Shown here: positions 7,634 through 17,024 of the stretch, piece after piece
Numbering within the stretch: position 1 is the stretch's first letter
Layout: the number at the start of each line of letters is the position of its first letter
Assembly: GCF_001187535.1 (NCBI RefSeq)
Contig: NZ_LFIO01001780.1
Location: forward strand, 1-64,000
DNA: 64,000 nt
Direction of reading: 5' to 3'
Source: Rhizobium ecuadorense
GTDB taxonomy: Bacteria; Pseudomonadota; Alphaproteobacteria; Rhizobiales; Rhizobiaceae
Position numbers and translations under genes: made by a program
Notes under the pieces: model-generated
Told to the model about the DNA's origin: nothing
Database searches by the model: none
What the model saw: the letters and a program-made list of their open reading frames with translations, nothing else

Positions 7634-9001
7634 TCAAAGCTGAACCGGCTTCAGATCGCCGAGCAGCGTCGGGATCAGCTCCGACACTGTCGGATGGATC
7701 GGCACCGACCATTGCAAGGCCGGATAGGTCGTGCCCGCATTCATCGCGTCGATAAGCCCATGGATCACCTCGTCGCCCTCGATGCCCAATATCGCCGCGC
7801 CGAGGATCTGTTTGGTCTCGGCGTCGGCAATCACCTTCATGAAGCCCTTGGCCTCGCCGCGCTCGTTGGCGCGGCCAACGCGGCTCATCGGCCGGGTCGA
7901 GACCATGATCCTGCGTCCCGATTCCCGCGCCTGCTTCTCCGTCATGCCGACGCGGCCGAGGGGCGGGTCGATATAGAGCGCATAGGCCGGGATGCGGCTC
8001 GAAACTTTGCGGTCGTCGCCGTCGAGCAGGTTGGCGGCGGCGATCTCGAAATCATTGTAGGAGGTGTGGGTGAAGGCGCCGTGGCCGTTGCAGTCGCCGA
8101 GCGCCCAGATGCCCTCGACATTGGTGGCGAGCCTGTCGTCGACCATGATGAAGCCGCGTTTGTCGGTGGCGACGCCGGCGGCATCGAGGCCGAGATCGTC
8201 GGTATTCGGCTTGCGGCCGGTGGCAATCAGCACATGGCTCGCATCGATCGTCGCCGAGCCGGCGGTAACGCTCACGCCGTTGCCGTTGCTGGCGAAGGCG
8301 ATGTTATCGGCGTCGGTATGGACGCCGATGCCTTCCGAACGCAGGATCTCGGCGATCGCATCGGATATATCCTCGTCCTCGCGCGATGCGAGCTTCGGCC
8401 CGTGTTCGATGACGCTGACTTCGGCGCCGAAGCGGCGATACATCTGCGCGAATTCCAGGCCGATATAGCTGCCGCCGATCACCGCCAGATGCCGCGGCAG
8501 CGTGTCGAGATGAATGATCGAGGTGCTGGTGAGGTAATCGATATCATCGATACCGGGCAGCGCGGGGATGACCGGCCGCGCCCCGACATTGAGGAAGATG
8601 CGCGGCGCTGTCAGCGTCTCGCCGTTGACGCTGATGGTGTTCGGGCCTTCGAAACGGGCATGGCCGTAGATCACGCTCATGCCGGCCATGCCGGTCAGCC
8701 AGCCGATCAGGCCGTTGCGGGCATTCATCGTCACCGTTTCGGCCCGGGCTCTGACCACCTTCATGTCGATGGCGATCTCGCCGGCGATTTTGACGCCGTA
8801 GGCGGCACCGCTTCTGGCGACATGGGCAGCGCGAGCGCTGGCGACCAGCGTCTTCGTCGGCATGCAGCCGGCATTGACGCAGGTGCCGCCGAGGAACTTG
8901 CGCTCGATCAGCGCCACTTTCATGCCCTTGTCGACCATGCGGGCGGCAAGCGACGGGCCGGCCTGGCCGGCGCCGATGACGATGGCGTCGAAGCTCTTCA
9001 T
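7634..9001 (-). CDS. Class I pyridine nucleotide-disulfide oxidoreductase, mercuric-reductase-like
   Basis: This 455-residue flavoprotein starts MKSFDAIVIGAGQAGPSLAA (FAD Rossmann motif). It has the redox-active disulfide GGTCVNAGCMPTK (C41 and C46), a second NAD(P) motif GGSYIGLEFAQ, the FAD motif WALGDCNGHGAF, and the C-terminal HPTVSELIPT of the dimer interface. The layout matches mercuric reductase and dihydrolipoamide dehydrogenase relatives, but there is no N-terminal heavy-metal domain and no mer neighbour. The substrate is unknown. The ATG overlaps the stop of the DUF4126 gene (ATGA), so the two are cotranscribed. Confidence 0.85.
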   Translation of the reverse strand: MKSFDAIVIGAGQAGPSLAARMVDKGMKVALIERKFLGGTCVNAGCMPTKTLVASARAAHVARSGAAYGVKIAGEIAIDMKVVRARAETVTMNARNGLIGWLTGMAGMSVIYGHARFEGPNTISVNGETLTAPRIFLNVGARPVIPALPGIDDIDYLTSTSIIHLDTLPRHLAVIGGSYIGLEFAQMYRRFGAEVSVIEHGPKLASREDEDISDAIAEILRSEGIGVHTDADNIAFASNGNGVSVTAGSATIDASHVLIATGRKPNTDDLGLDAAGVATDKRGFIMVDDRLATNVEGIWALGDCNGHGAFTHTSYNDFEIAAANLLDGDDRKVSSRIPAYALYIDPPLGRVGMTEKQARESGRRIMVSTRPMSRVGRANERGEAKGFMKVIADAETKQILGAAILGIEGDEVIHGLIDAMNAGTTYPALQWSVPIHPTVSELIPTLLGDLKPVQL

Positions 9002-9459
9002 GACACGGCCCCCACGATCAGCACCGCGCCGATGACGGCGACGGCATCCTCGATGAGAGCGGCCGGCAGGTCCCTGCCGAAGGAGCCGGCAAGCCGGCTG
9101 CGGACGGCCGCCCCGCCATAGGTGCCGATCACGGCGCCGATCACGCCGGCGATCAGCCCGCCGAAGAGCAGGCCGCTGGCGGCTCCGATCGCAGCACCCG
9201 ACAGCGCCCCCGAGACGATACGGGCGGCAAACTGCATCGGCACCTTGCGCGACGGCGTCGACGGCAGCTGGTCGGTGACCAGCTCGGTGACCGCGAGGAT
9301 CGTGAAGATCCACGGCGTCCAGCGGTAACCCATGAAGGCAAGCGGCGTCTGCGAGACATCGAACCAGCCAAGCGCCGCGCCCCAGGCGACGGCGGCCGGC
9401 GCCGTCATGGTGCGAAGGCCGGAGATGACACCGATCAGCAATGCAAGAAGCAGAAACAT
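8998..9459 (-). CDS. DUF4126 family membrane protein
   Basis: The start at 9459 follows GAGGGG at 8 bases and gives a 153-residue hydrophobic protein beginning MFLLLALLIGVISGLRTMT. The motifs SGLRTMTAPA and DQLPSTPSRK and the glycine/alanine-rich helices fit the DUF4126 family of unknown function. It is translationally coupled to the flavin disulfide oxidoreductase, so a joint membrane or redox role is possible but unproven. Confidence 0.75.
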   Translation of the reverse strand: MFLLLALLIGVISGLRTMTAPAAVAWGAALGWFDVSQTPLAFMGYRWTPWIFTILAVTELVTDQLPSTPSRKVPMQFAARIVSGALSGAAIGAASGLLFGGLIAGVIGAVIGTYGGAAVRSRLAGSFGRDLPAALIEDAVAVIGAVLIVGAVS

Positions 9460-9548
9460 GCGCGATCCCCTCATTGCCGGCTTTGTGCCGCATCGGGAAG
9501 GTTGCACATTGTCAGGCGCGTGGCAATTCGCTCTGCCGAACCGACGGT

Positions 9549-10736
9549 TTAGTTGGCAAAGGCGGCGATGCCGGTGATCGCCCGGCCGATGATCAGCGCA
9601 TGGATGTCGTGCGTGCCCTCATAGGTGTTGACCACTTCGAGGTTGACGAGATGGCGGGCGATGCCGAATTCGTCGGAGATGCCGTTGCCGCCGAGCATGT
9701 CGCGGGCGGCGCGCGCAATCTCCAGCGCCTTGCCGCAGCTGTTGCGCTTGAGGATCGAGGTTAGCTCCACGGGCGGATGGCCTTCCTCCTTCATGCGGCC
9801 GAGCCGCAGGCAGCCCTGCAGGCCGAGCGAGATCTCCGCCGCCATGTCGGCGAGCTTCTTCTGGATCAGTTGGTTGGCGGCGAGCGGCCGGCCGAACTGC
9901 TTGCGCTCCAGCGTATATTGCCGTGCCCTGGCATAACAATCCTCGGCGGCCCCCAGCGCGCCCCAGGCGATGCCGAAGCGGGCGGAGTTGAGGCAGGTGA
10001 ACGGCCCCTTGAGACCGGTAACATTGGGCAGAAGATTTTCCTCGGGCACGAAGACCCCGTCCATCACCACTTCACCGGTGATCGAGGCGCGCAATCCCAC
10101 CTTGCCGTGGATGGCGGGGGCCGAAAGCCCTTTCCAGCCCTTTTCGAGGATGAAGCCGCGGATGAGCCCATCCTCGGTCTTGGCCCAGACGACGAAGACA
10201 TCGGCGATCGGCGCGTTCGAGATCCAGGTCTTCGAGCCGGTCAGGCTGTAGCCGCCGTCGACCTTCCTGGCGCGTGTCGCCATCGAGCCGGGATCGGAGC
10301 CGTGATCGGGTTCGGTGAGGCCGAAGCAGCCGATCCACTCGCCGGTTGCAAGTTTCGGCAGGTATTTCAGCTTCTGCGCCTCAGACCCGAATGTGTCGAT
10401 CGGCACCATGACCAGCGACGACTGCACGCTCATCATCGAACGATAACCGCTGTCGACCCGCTCGACCTCACGGGCGATCAGGCCATAGGCGGTGTAACCG
10501 AGGCCGGCGCCGCCGTAATCAGGCGAGATCGTCGGGCCGAGCAGGCCGAGTTCGCCCATTTCGCGGAAGATTTCGGGATCGGTCTTTTCATTGCGGAAGG
10601 CGTCGAGAACGCGGGGCGCAAGCTTCTCCTGCGCATAGGCATGGGCCGTATCCTGCACCATGCGCTCTTCGTCGGTCAGCTGCTCCACCAGGCGGAACGG
10701 GTCGGCCCAGTCGAAAACCTCGCGCGTATGCTGCAT
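9549..10736 (-). CDS. gcdH: Glutaryl-CoA dehydrogenase
   Basis: This 395-residue acyl-CoA dehydrogenase oxidises and decarboxylates glutaryl-CoA to crotonyl-CoA in lysine, tryptophan and glutarate breakdown. Acyl-CoA dehydrogenase signatures are present: GCFGLTEPDHGSDPGSM, the middle domain GSKTWISNAP, and a C-terminal domain ending NTYEGTHDIHALIIGRAITG. The catalytic base is E373 in YEGTHDIH, the arrangement specific to the glutaryl-CoA branch. It is monocistronic here, and the usual LysR-type partner is not next to it. Confidence 0.9.
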   Translation of the reverse strand: MQHTREVFDWADPFRLVEQLTDEERMVQDTAHAYAQEKLAPRVLDAFRNEKTDPEIFREMGELGLLGPTISPDYGGAGLGYTAYGLIAREVERVDSGYRSMMSVQSSLVMVPIDTFGSEAQKLKYLPKLATGEWIGCFGLTEPDHGSDPGSMATRARKVDGGYSLTGSKTWISNAPIADVFVVWAKTEDGLIRGFILEKGWKGLSAPAIHGKVGLRASITGEVVMDGVFVPEENLLPNVTGLKGPFTCLNSARFGIAWGALGAAEDCYARARQYTLERKQFGRPLAANQLIQKKLADMAAEISLGLQGCLRLGRMKEEGHPPVELTSILKRNSCGKALEIARAARDMLGGNGISDEFGIARHLVNLEVVNTYEGTHDIHALIIGRAITGIAAFAN

Positions 10737-10911
10737 GTCGGCGTCTCCTCACCCTAGACTTCAGGCTTGCCTCGCTCAAGGTCGCATAGACCCGCCAGCC
10801 GACCGCGTCAACAGAAGGCGGCCCTCTCGAAAAGACCGGGCGCGCCACCTTTTCAAAAGCGCTGCCATGCTCCACTTTGCCGGCGATCGATTCTGGAATG
10901 AGGAGACGGAA

Positions 10912-11250
10912 ATGTCGTCAAGCGATCTGTTCGTATCGGCCGAAGGCGCCGAATGGGTCAATCCCGAGCCCGGCGTTACCAGGCGCATCATGACCTATCT
11001 GCCCGAGATGATGATGGTGGAAGTGGCTTTCGAAAGCGGTGCGGTCGGTGCGGCCCATTCGCATCCGCACATTCAGGCAAGTTATGTCGCCGAGGGCAGC
11101 TTCGAAGTGACGATCGACGGGCGGACCGAGGTGCTGCGCCAGGGCGGCAGCTTCATCGTGCCGCCCAATCTGGTCCACGGTGTCAAGGCGCTGGAAAGGG
11201 GACGGCTGATCGATACCTTCACCCCACACCGGGCCGAATTTCTCCAATAG
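10912..11250 (+). CDS. Small cupin domain protein
   Basis: The 112-residue single-domain cupin starts after GAGGAGACGGAA. Motif 1 reads GAVGAAHSHPHIQASYVAEGSFE and motif 2 reads FIVPPNLVHGVKAL. The histidines in HSHPH and the glutamate in AEGSFE can bind one metal. Similar small cupins act in carbohydrate or pectin-derivative metabolism or as sensors; the substrate is not clear. It is convergent with the LysR gene, with no gap between the stop codons. Confidence 0.8.
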   Translation: MSSSDLFVSAEGAEWVNPEPGVTRRIMTYLPEMMMVEVAFESGAVGAAHSHPHIQASYVAEGSFEVTIDGRTEVLRQGGSFIVPPNLVHGVKALERGRLIDTFTPHRAEFLQ

Positions 11251-12204
11251 TCAGATTTCCGCTTCCGATCGGCGCGCCGGGCCGGCTGGCGTGACATAGG
11301 GCGGCACGAAGCGCGCATCCTCGCCGCGCACGGCCTCGCGCAGGAAGTCGATGACGGCGCGCACGCGCGGCGCCTGTTTCAGGTCGCGGTGGCAGGTGAT
11401 CCAGTACTGGCGCTTGAGGTCGATCTCCGCGGGCAGCACCCGCACCAGCTCGGGATAACGGCTGGCGAAAAAATAGGGCAGGATGCAGAGGCCGAGGCCG
11501 TTTCGGGTGGCGGTCAGCTGCGCGAAGATGCTGGAACTCTGGAACTGCGGCTTGATGCGCGGATGCACATCGCTGAGATAATCCAGGCCCGGCGCGAAAA
11601 TCATCTCCTCGATATAGCTGACGAAGGGATGCTCAAGCAGGTCCTCGCGCCGGGTGATCGCGGGCGCCTTTGCCAGATAGTCGCGCGAGCCGTAGATCTG
11701 CAGATGATAGTCGGTCAGCTTCTCGGCGAAATAGGGCCCGCCCTTCGGCTCGTCGAGCACGACGGAAAGATCGGCCTCCTTGCGCGACAGTGACATGATC
11801 TGCTGGATCGTCACCAGCTCGAGCGACAGATGCGGATGCTGGGCGGCAAACCGGTGCAGCACGGTCGCGAAGAAGAAATTGGCAAAACCCTCCGGCGCGC
11901 TCAGGCGCACCAGGCCGCGCTGCGCCATCGAGCCGTCGGCGAGGTCGGCGCGCAGCCGCTCGGTCTCCTGCTCCATCCGCTCGGCTGTCTCGACGAAGCG
12001 CGTGCCCATGGCGGTCAGCACATAGCCGCGCGGATTGCGCTCGAAAAGCTTGACCTTGAGGGTGAATTCCAGCCGATCGATGCGCCGCGAAACGGTGGCA
12101 TGGCTGGAGCGCAGCTGCCGGGCCGCCGTCGACAGCTGTCCGGTGCGGGCGACGGCTAGAAAAAATTGAAGGTCGTCCCAAGTAAACTGCGGCGGATTGT
12201 TCAT
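11251..12204 (-). CDS. LysR family transcriptional regulator
   Basis: The start at 12204 has GGGGAT at 6 bases and gives 317 residues; an ATG at 12216 would begin inside the 12215-12236 palindrome. The N-terminal winged helix (LQFFLAVARTGQLSTAARQL ... SHATVSRRIDRLE) is typical LysR, followed by a periplasmic-binding-like effector domain. It is divergent from the ABC/GMC/dehydrogenase operon at 12380 and is the obvious candidate regulator of that operon and of itself. The inducer is unknown. Confidence 0.88.
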   Translation of the reverse strand: MNNPPQFTWDDLQFFLAVARTGQLSTAARQLRSSHATVSRRIDRLEFTLKVKLFERNPRGYVLTAMGTRFVETAERMEQETERLRADLADGSMAQRGLVRLSAPEGFANFFFATVLHRFAAQHPHLSLELVTIQQIMSLSRKEADLSVVLDEPKGGPYFAEKLTDYHLQIYGSRDYLAKAPAITRREDLLEHPFVSYIEEMIFAPGLDYLSDVHPRIKPQFQSSSIFAQLTATRNGLGLCILPYFFASRYPELVRVLPAEIDLKRQYWITCHRDLKQAPRVRAVIDFLREAVRGEDARFVPPYVTPAGPARRSEAEI

Positions 12205-12214
12205 GGCGATCCCC

Positions 12215-12236
12215 ATCTGTTCAAAAATGAACAGAT
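12215..12236. promoter_or_regulatory. Perfect 9-4-9 dyad between LysR gene and ABC operon
   Basis: ATCTGTTCA and TGAACAGAT are perfect inverted copies separated by AAAA. The site touches the LysR leader and lies about 145 bp upstream of the transporter operon start. LysR proteins bind imperfect dyads between divergent promoters and repress their own gene, so this is a strong candidate site. It could also serve another dimeric regulator. Confidence 0.6.
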
Positions 12237-12379
12237 ACTGTTTGGAATTAGTTGTAAACCACCCGTTGCTTCAACGCGGAATTTCCGTGATCGTAAGGAG
12301 AGGGTCCGTCGTTCTGAAGAGTGCGGCTGGCCAAATCTGAACAGAACCGCAATCTGGCTCATCTCTGGGAGGAGAGAAT

Positions 12380-13585
12380 ATGCGTAAGAATCTCATTGCA
12401 TCAGTTGCATTTCTGCTGGCAAGCAGCACGGCGGTGCTCGCGCAGAGTGCGACCGACGGCAAGGTCAAGATCGGCATCCTGAACGACCAGTCGGGCGTCT
12501 ATGCCGATTTCGGCGGCAAGTCCTCCGTCGAGGCTGCCAAGATGGCGGTCGAGGATTTCGGCGGCAAGGTGCTTGATGTGCCGATCGAGATCGTCGATGC
12601 CGACCACCAGAACAAGCCGGATATCGCTTCCAACATCGCCCGCCAGTGGTATGACACCGAGCAGGTGGATGCGATCATGGAACTGACGACCTCTTCGGTG
12701 GCGCTCGCCGTGCAGGCGATCGCCAAGGAAAAGAAGAAGATCGATATCGTCACCGGCGCTGCGACGACCGATCTCACCGGCAAGGCCTGCTCGCCCTACG
12801 GCTTCCACTGGGCTTACGACACCCATGCGCTCGCCGTCGGCACCGGCGGCGCCCTCGTCAAGCAGGGCGGCGACAGCTGGTTCTTCCTGACCGCCGACTA
12901 TGCCTTCGGCTATTCGCTGGAGCAGCAGACCAGCGACTATGTCAAGGCGAGCGGCGGCACGGTTGTCGGCGCGGTCCGCCATCCGCTGTCGACCCAGGAC
13001 TTCTCGTCCTTCCTGCTGCAGGCGCAATCCTCAGGCGCCAAGGTGATCGGTCTCGCCAATGCCGGCCTCGATACCTCGAACGCCATCAAGCAGGCGGCCG
13101 AATTCGGCATCACCCAGGGCGGCCAGCATCTGGCGGCGCTGCTCTTCACGCTCGCCGAAGTGCATGGCCTCGGTCTCGAGGCGGCGCAGGGGCTGACGCT
13201 GACCGAAGGCTATTACTGGAACCGCGATGACGAAAGCCGCGCCTTCGCCAAGAAATTCTTCGCCCGCACCGGCAAGATGCCGAACATGATCCATACCGGC
13301 ACCTATTCGGCGGTGACGCAATATCTGAAGGCGGTGCAGAAGGCCGGCACCGACGAGACGGAAGCCGTCGCCAAACAGCTGCATGAAATGCCTGTTGATG
13401 ACGTCTTCGGCCGCGGCGGCACGGTCGGCGCCAATGGCCGCATGATCCACGACATGTATCTGCTTCAGGTCAAGAAACCGGCCGACAGCAAGGAGCCGTG
13501 GGATTACTTCAACGTTCTCGCCACCATTCCCGGCAAGGAAGCCTATATCGATCCCGCCAAGAGCGGTTGCGATCTGGTGAAGTGA
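12380..13585 (+). CDS. ABC transporter substrate-binding protein, branched-chain amino acid type
   Basis: This 401-residue protein has a signal peptide (MRKNLIASVAFLLASSTAVL, cut near AQS) and the periplasmic-binding-protein type I fold of the LivJ/LivK-like family. GGGAGGAGAG precedes the start. It opens a colinear run of seven genes with a full Liv-type transporter and two oxidoreductases. Members of this branch bind varied small molecules as well as leucine/isoleucine. The linked enzymes suggest a hydroxylated or aromatic acid or alcohol rather than an amino acid, which is inference. Confidence 0.88.
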   Translation: MRKNLIASVAFLLASSTAVLAQSATDGKVKIGILNDQSGVYADFGGKSSVEAAKMAVEDFGGKVLDVPIEIVDADHQNKPDIASNIARQWYDTEQVDAIMELTTSSVALAVQAIAKEKKKIDIVTGAATTDLTGKACSPYGFHWAYDTHALAVGTGGALVKQGGDSWFFLTADYAFGYSLEQQTSDYVKASGGTVVGAVRHPLSTQDFSSFLLQAQSSGAKVIGLANAGLDTSNAIKQAAEFGITQGGQHLAALLFTLAEVHGLGLEAAQGLTLTEGYYWNRDDESRAFAKKFFARTGKMPNMIHTGTYSAVTQYLKAVQKAGTDETEAVAKQLHEMPVDDVFGRGGTVGANGRMIHDMYLLQVKKPADSKEPWDYFNVLATIPGKEAYIDPAKSGCDLVK

Positions 13586-13590
13586 GCGCG

Positions 13591-14372
13591 ATGGCGGTTT
13601 CCGCGATTGAAACTCAGGCGAAGCCGCGGGTGGTTTTATCCGCCCGCGGCCTGCGCCGCGATTTCGGCGGCTTCACCGCCGTCAAGAACGTCGATCTCGA
13701 CGTGCATGACGCCAGCGTGCATGCGCTGATCGGCCCAAACGGCGCCGGCAAGACGACCGTCTTCAACCTGCTGACCAAGTTCCTGCAGCCGACGGCAGGC
13801 ACGATCACCCTGATGGGCACCGACATCACCGGAACGCCGCCCGACAGGGTGGCGCGCATGGGGCTGGTGCGCTCCTTCCAGATCTCGGCGGTCTTCCCGC
13901 ATTTGAGCGTTCTCGACAATGTGCGCGTGGCGCTGCAGCGGCCGAACAATCTTTCCACCCAGTTCTGGCGGCCGCTCTCGGCGCTCGACCGGCTGAACGA
14001 GCGCGCCGAGCAGCTGCTCGCCAGCGTCGGGCTTTCCAAGGAGCGCGATCATATCGCCGCCGATCTTTCCTATGGCCGCAAGCGGGTGCTGGAGATCGCC
14101 ACGACGCTGGCGCTGGATCCGAAAGTGCTGCTGCTAGACGAGCCGATGGCCGGCATGGGGCTTGAGGATGTCGGCGTCGTCTCGGCGATCATCCGCGATG
14201 TCGCCCGTGACCGGGCGGTGCTGATGGTCGAGCACAATCTCTCCGTCGTCGCCAATATCTGCCAGCATGTCACCGTGCTGCAGCGCGGCGAGATCCTCGC
14301 CGAGGGCGACTACGCCACCGTCAGCCAGGACGAGCGCGTGCGCGTCGCCTATATGGGCACGGAGGAGCATTG

Positions 14373-14373
<1 letters not shown>
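13591..14373 (+). CDS. ABC transporter ATP-binding protein, LivG type
   Basis: The 260-residue ATPase has Walker A GPNGAGKTT, signature LSYGRKRVLEIA, Walker B VLLLDEPMAG and the H-loop MVEHNLSVV. The MAGM(G)LED sequence after Walker B and the C-terminal VRVAYMGTEEH are typical of LivG. It starts 5 bp after the binding-protein gene and its TGA overlaps the ATG of the next ATPase. It energises import together with the LivF-type subunit. Confidence 0.9.
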
Positions 14374-15074
<701 letters not shown>

Positions 15075-15078
15075 CCAG

Positions 15079-15966
15079 ATGACGATGATCTTTGGCATTC
15101 CCCTGCAGGCGCTGCTCGGCCAGCTGTTGATCGGCCTGATCAACGGTTCGTTCTATGCGCTGCTCAGCCTCGGCCTCGCCATCATTTTCGGCTTGCTCCG
15201 AGTGATCAACTTCGCTCACGGTGCGCAATATATGCTCGGCGCCTTCGCCGCCTATCTGCTGCTCACCTATGCCGGCATCGGCTACTGGCCGTCGCTGATC
15301 CTGGCGCCCGTCATCGTCGGGTTTGCCGGGGCGATCATCGAGCGACTGTTCCTGCGCCGGCTCTACGATCTCGATCCGCTTTACGGCCTGCTCTTCACCT
15401 TCGGCCTGGCGCTCGCGGTCGAAGGGACCTTCCGTTATCTCTACGGCTCGTCCGGCCAGCCCTATGCGACGCCAGCGGCTCTTGCGGGCGGAGCGAACCT
15501 CGGCTTCATGTTCCTGCCGATCTATCGCGGCTGGGTGGTCGTCGTGTCGCTGGTCGTCTGCCTCGGCACATGGCTGCTGATTGAGAAGACCAAGCTCGGC
15601 GCCTATCTGCGGGCCGCCACCGAAAATGCCGTGCTGGTGCAGGTCTTCGGCGTCAACGTGCCGGTGCTCTTGACGCTGACTTACGCGCTCGGCGCCGGTC
15701 TTGCCGCCTTTGCCGGCGTGCTGGCGGCGCCGATCTACCAGGTCTCGCCGCTGATGGGCTCGAACATGATCATCGTCGTCTTCGCCGTGGTCGTCGTCGG
15801 CGGCATGGGATCGATCATGGGCGCGATCATCACCGGTTACGTGCTCGGCATCGCCGAGGGTCTGACCAAGGTCTTCTATCCCGAGGCTTCCAACATCGTG
15901 ATCTTCGTCATCATGGCGATCGTGCTTCTCATCAGGCCCGCGGGCCTCTTCGGCCGGGATGCTTGA
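15079..15966 (+). CDS. ABC transporter permease, LivH type
   Basis: The 295-residue integral membrane protein begins MTMIFGIPLQALLGQLLIGL and has about eight membrane segments. The LivH sequences GSFYALLSLGLAIIFGLLRVINFAHGA near the N-terminus (given here as recognised pattern) and GGMGSIMGAIITGYVLGIAE near the C-terminus are present. It pairs with the next permease to form the channel. An in-frame ATG further upstream lies inside the LivF-type gene and is rejected. Confidence 0.9.
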   Translation: MTMIFGIPLQALLGQLLIGLINGSFYALLSLGLAIIFGLLRVINFAHGAQYMLGAFAAYLLLTYAGIGYWPSLILAPVIVGFAGAIIERLFLRRLYDLDPLYGLLFTFGLALAVEGTFRYLYGSSGQPYATPAALAGGANLGFMFLPIYRGWVVVVSLVVCLGTWLLIEKTKLGAYLRAATENAVLVQVFGVNVPVLLTLTYALGAGLAAFAGVLAAPIYQVSPLMGSNMIIVVFAVVVVGGMGSIMGAIITGYVLGIAEGLTKVFYPEASNIVIFVIMAIVLLIRPAGLFGRDA

Positions 15967-15967
15967 C

Positions 15968-16957
15968 ATGGCTGACATCACCGACACCATCCGCACGGAA
16001 AAAAGCCGGACCGCCCTTTCGGTCCAGGCCGGTTTCCTGCTTGCCGGCCTGCTGCTCCTGCTGCTTGCGCCGTTCTTCTTCTATCCGATCTTCCTGATGA
16101 AGCTGCTCTGCTTCGCGCTTTTCGCCTGCGCCTTCAACCTGCTGCTCGGCTACACCGGCCTGCTCTCCTTCGGCCATGCCACCTTCTTCGGGGGCGCGGC
16201 CTATTTCACCGCCTATACCGTGAAGGAATGGGGCCTGCCGCCGGAGCTCGGCATCCTGATCGGCGTGGCGGGTGCGGCGTTCCTCGGCCTGGTGATGGGT
16301 TTCTTCGCCATCCGCCGCCAGGGCATCTATTTCGCGATGATCACGCTGGCGCTGTCGCAGATGTTCTTCTTTTTCTGCCTGCAGGCGAAGTTTACCGAAG
16401 GCGAGGACGGCATCCAGTCGGTGCCCCGCGGCCATCTCTTCGGCTTCATCGATCTGAACAGTTCGACCAACATGTATTATTTCGTGCTTGCTGTGTTCAT
16501 CATCGGGGTGCTGATTATCTGGCGCTTCATCAATTCGCCCTTCGGCATGATCCTGAAATCGATCCGCGAGAACGAAAACCGGGCGATCTCGCTCGGTTAT
16601 TCCGTGGCGCGCTACAAGCTCGGCGCCTTCGTCATGTCGGCAGCCCTTGCCGGGCTCGCGGGCGCGGTAAAATCGATCGTCTTCCAGTTCGCGACGCTCA
16701 CTGACGTCGCCTGGCAGATGTCGGGCGAGGTGATCCTGATGACGCTGCTCGGCGGCATCGGCACGCTGATCGGCCCGCTCTTCGGCGCCGGGCTGGTGGT
16801 GGCGCTGGAAAACTACCTCGCGACGTCGGAATTCCCGGTGACGATCATCACCGGCATCGTCTTCATGGTCTGCGTGCTGATCTTCCGCCGCGGCATCATC
16901 GGCGAATTCTACGCTTCGCGGCTGGGGCGGAAGCTGGGCTTCGTCTATCGCCGCTGA
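15968..16957 (+). CDS. ABC transporter permease, LivM type
   Basis: The 329-residue permease starts MADITDTIRTEKS; an ATG three codons upstream (15959) overlaps the LivH-type stop and cannot be excluded. It has about nine membrane segments and LivM-typical GYTGLLSFGHATFFGGAAY and GGIGTLIGPLFGAG motifs. The N-terminal cytoplasmic tail is longer than usual. It completes the transporter before the two oxidoreductase genes. Confidence 0.9.
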   Translation: MADITDTIRTEKSRTALSVQAGFLLAGLLLLLLAPFFFYPIFLMKLLCFALFACAFNLLLGYTGLLSFGHATFFGGAAYFTAYTVKEWGLPPELGILIGVAGAAFLGLVMGFFAIRRQGIYFAMITLALSQMFFFFCLQAKFTEGEDGIQSVPRGHLFGFIDLNSSTNMYYFVLAVFIIGVLIIWRFINSPFGMILKSIRENENRAISLGYSVARYKLGAFVMSAALAGLAGAVKSIVFQFATLTDVAWQMSGEVILMTLLGGIGTLIGPLFGAGLVVALENYLATSEFPVTIITGIVFMVCVLIFRRGIIGEFYASRLGRKLGFVYRR

Positions 16958-17024
16958 ACGGGCGAACCTCTTTCCGTCCGCGGGGAGGGGAAGCGGCAAG
17001 CATCTGAAGTTTCGTGTGGGGCAG

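Noticed and set aside
16958..17024. CCGCGGGGAGGGG stretch before the GMC gene, considered as a fragment of the 30.7-kb repeat
   Set aside because: Too short and too different to support.
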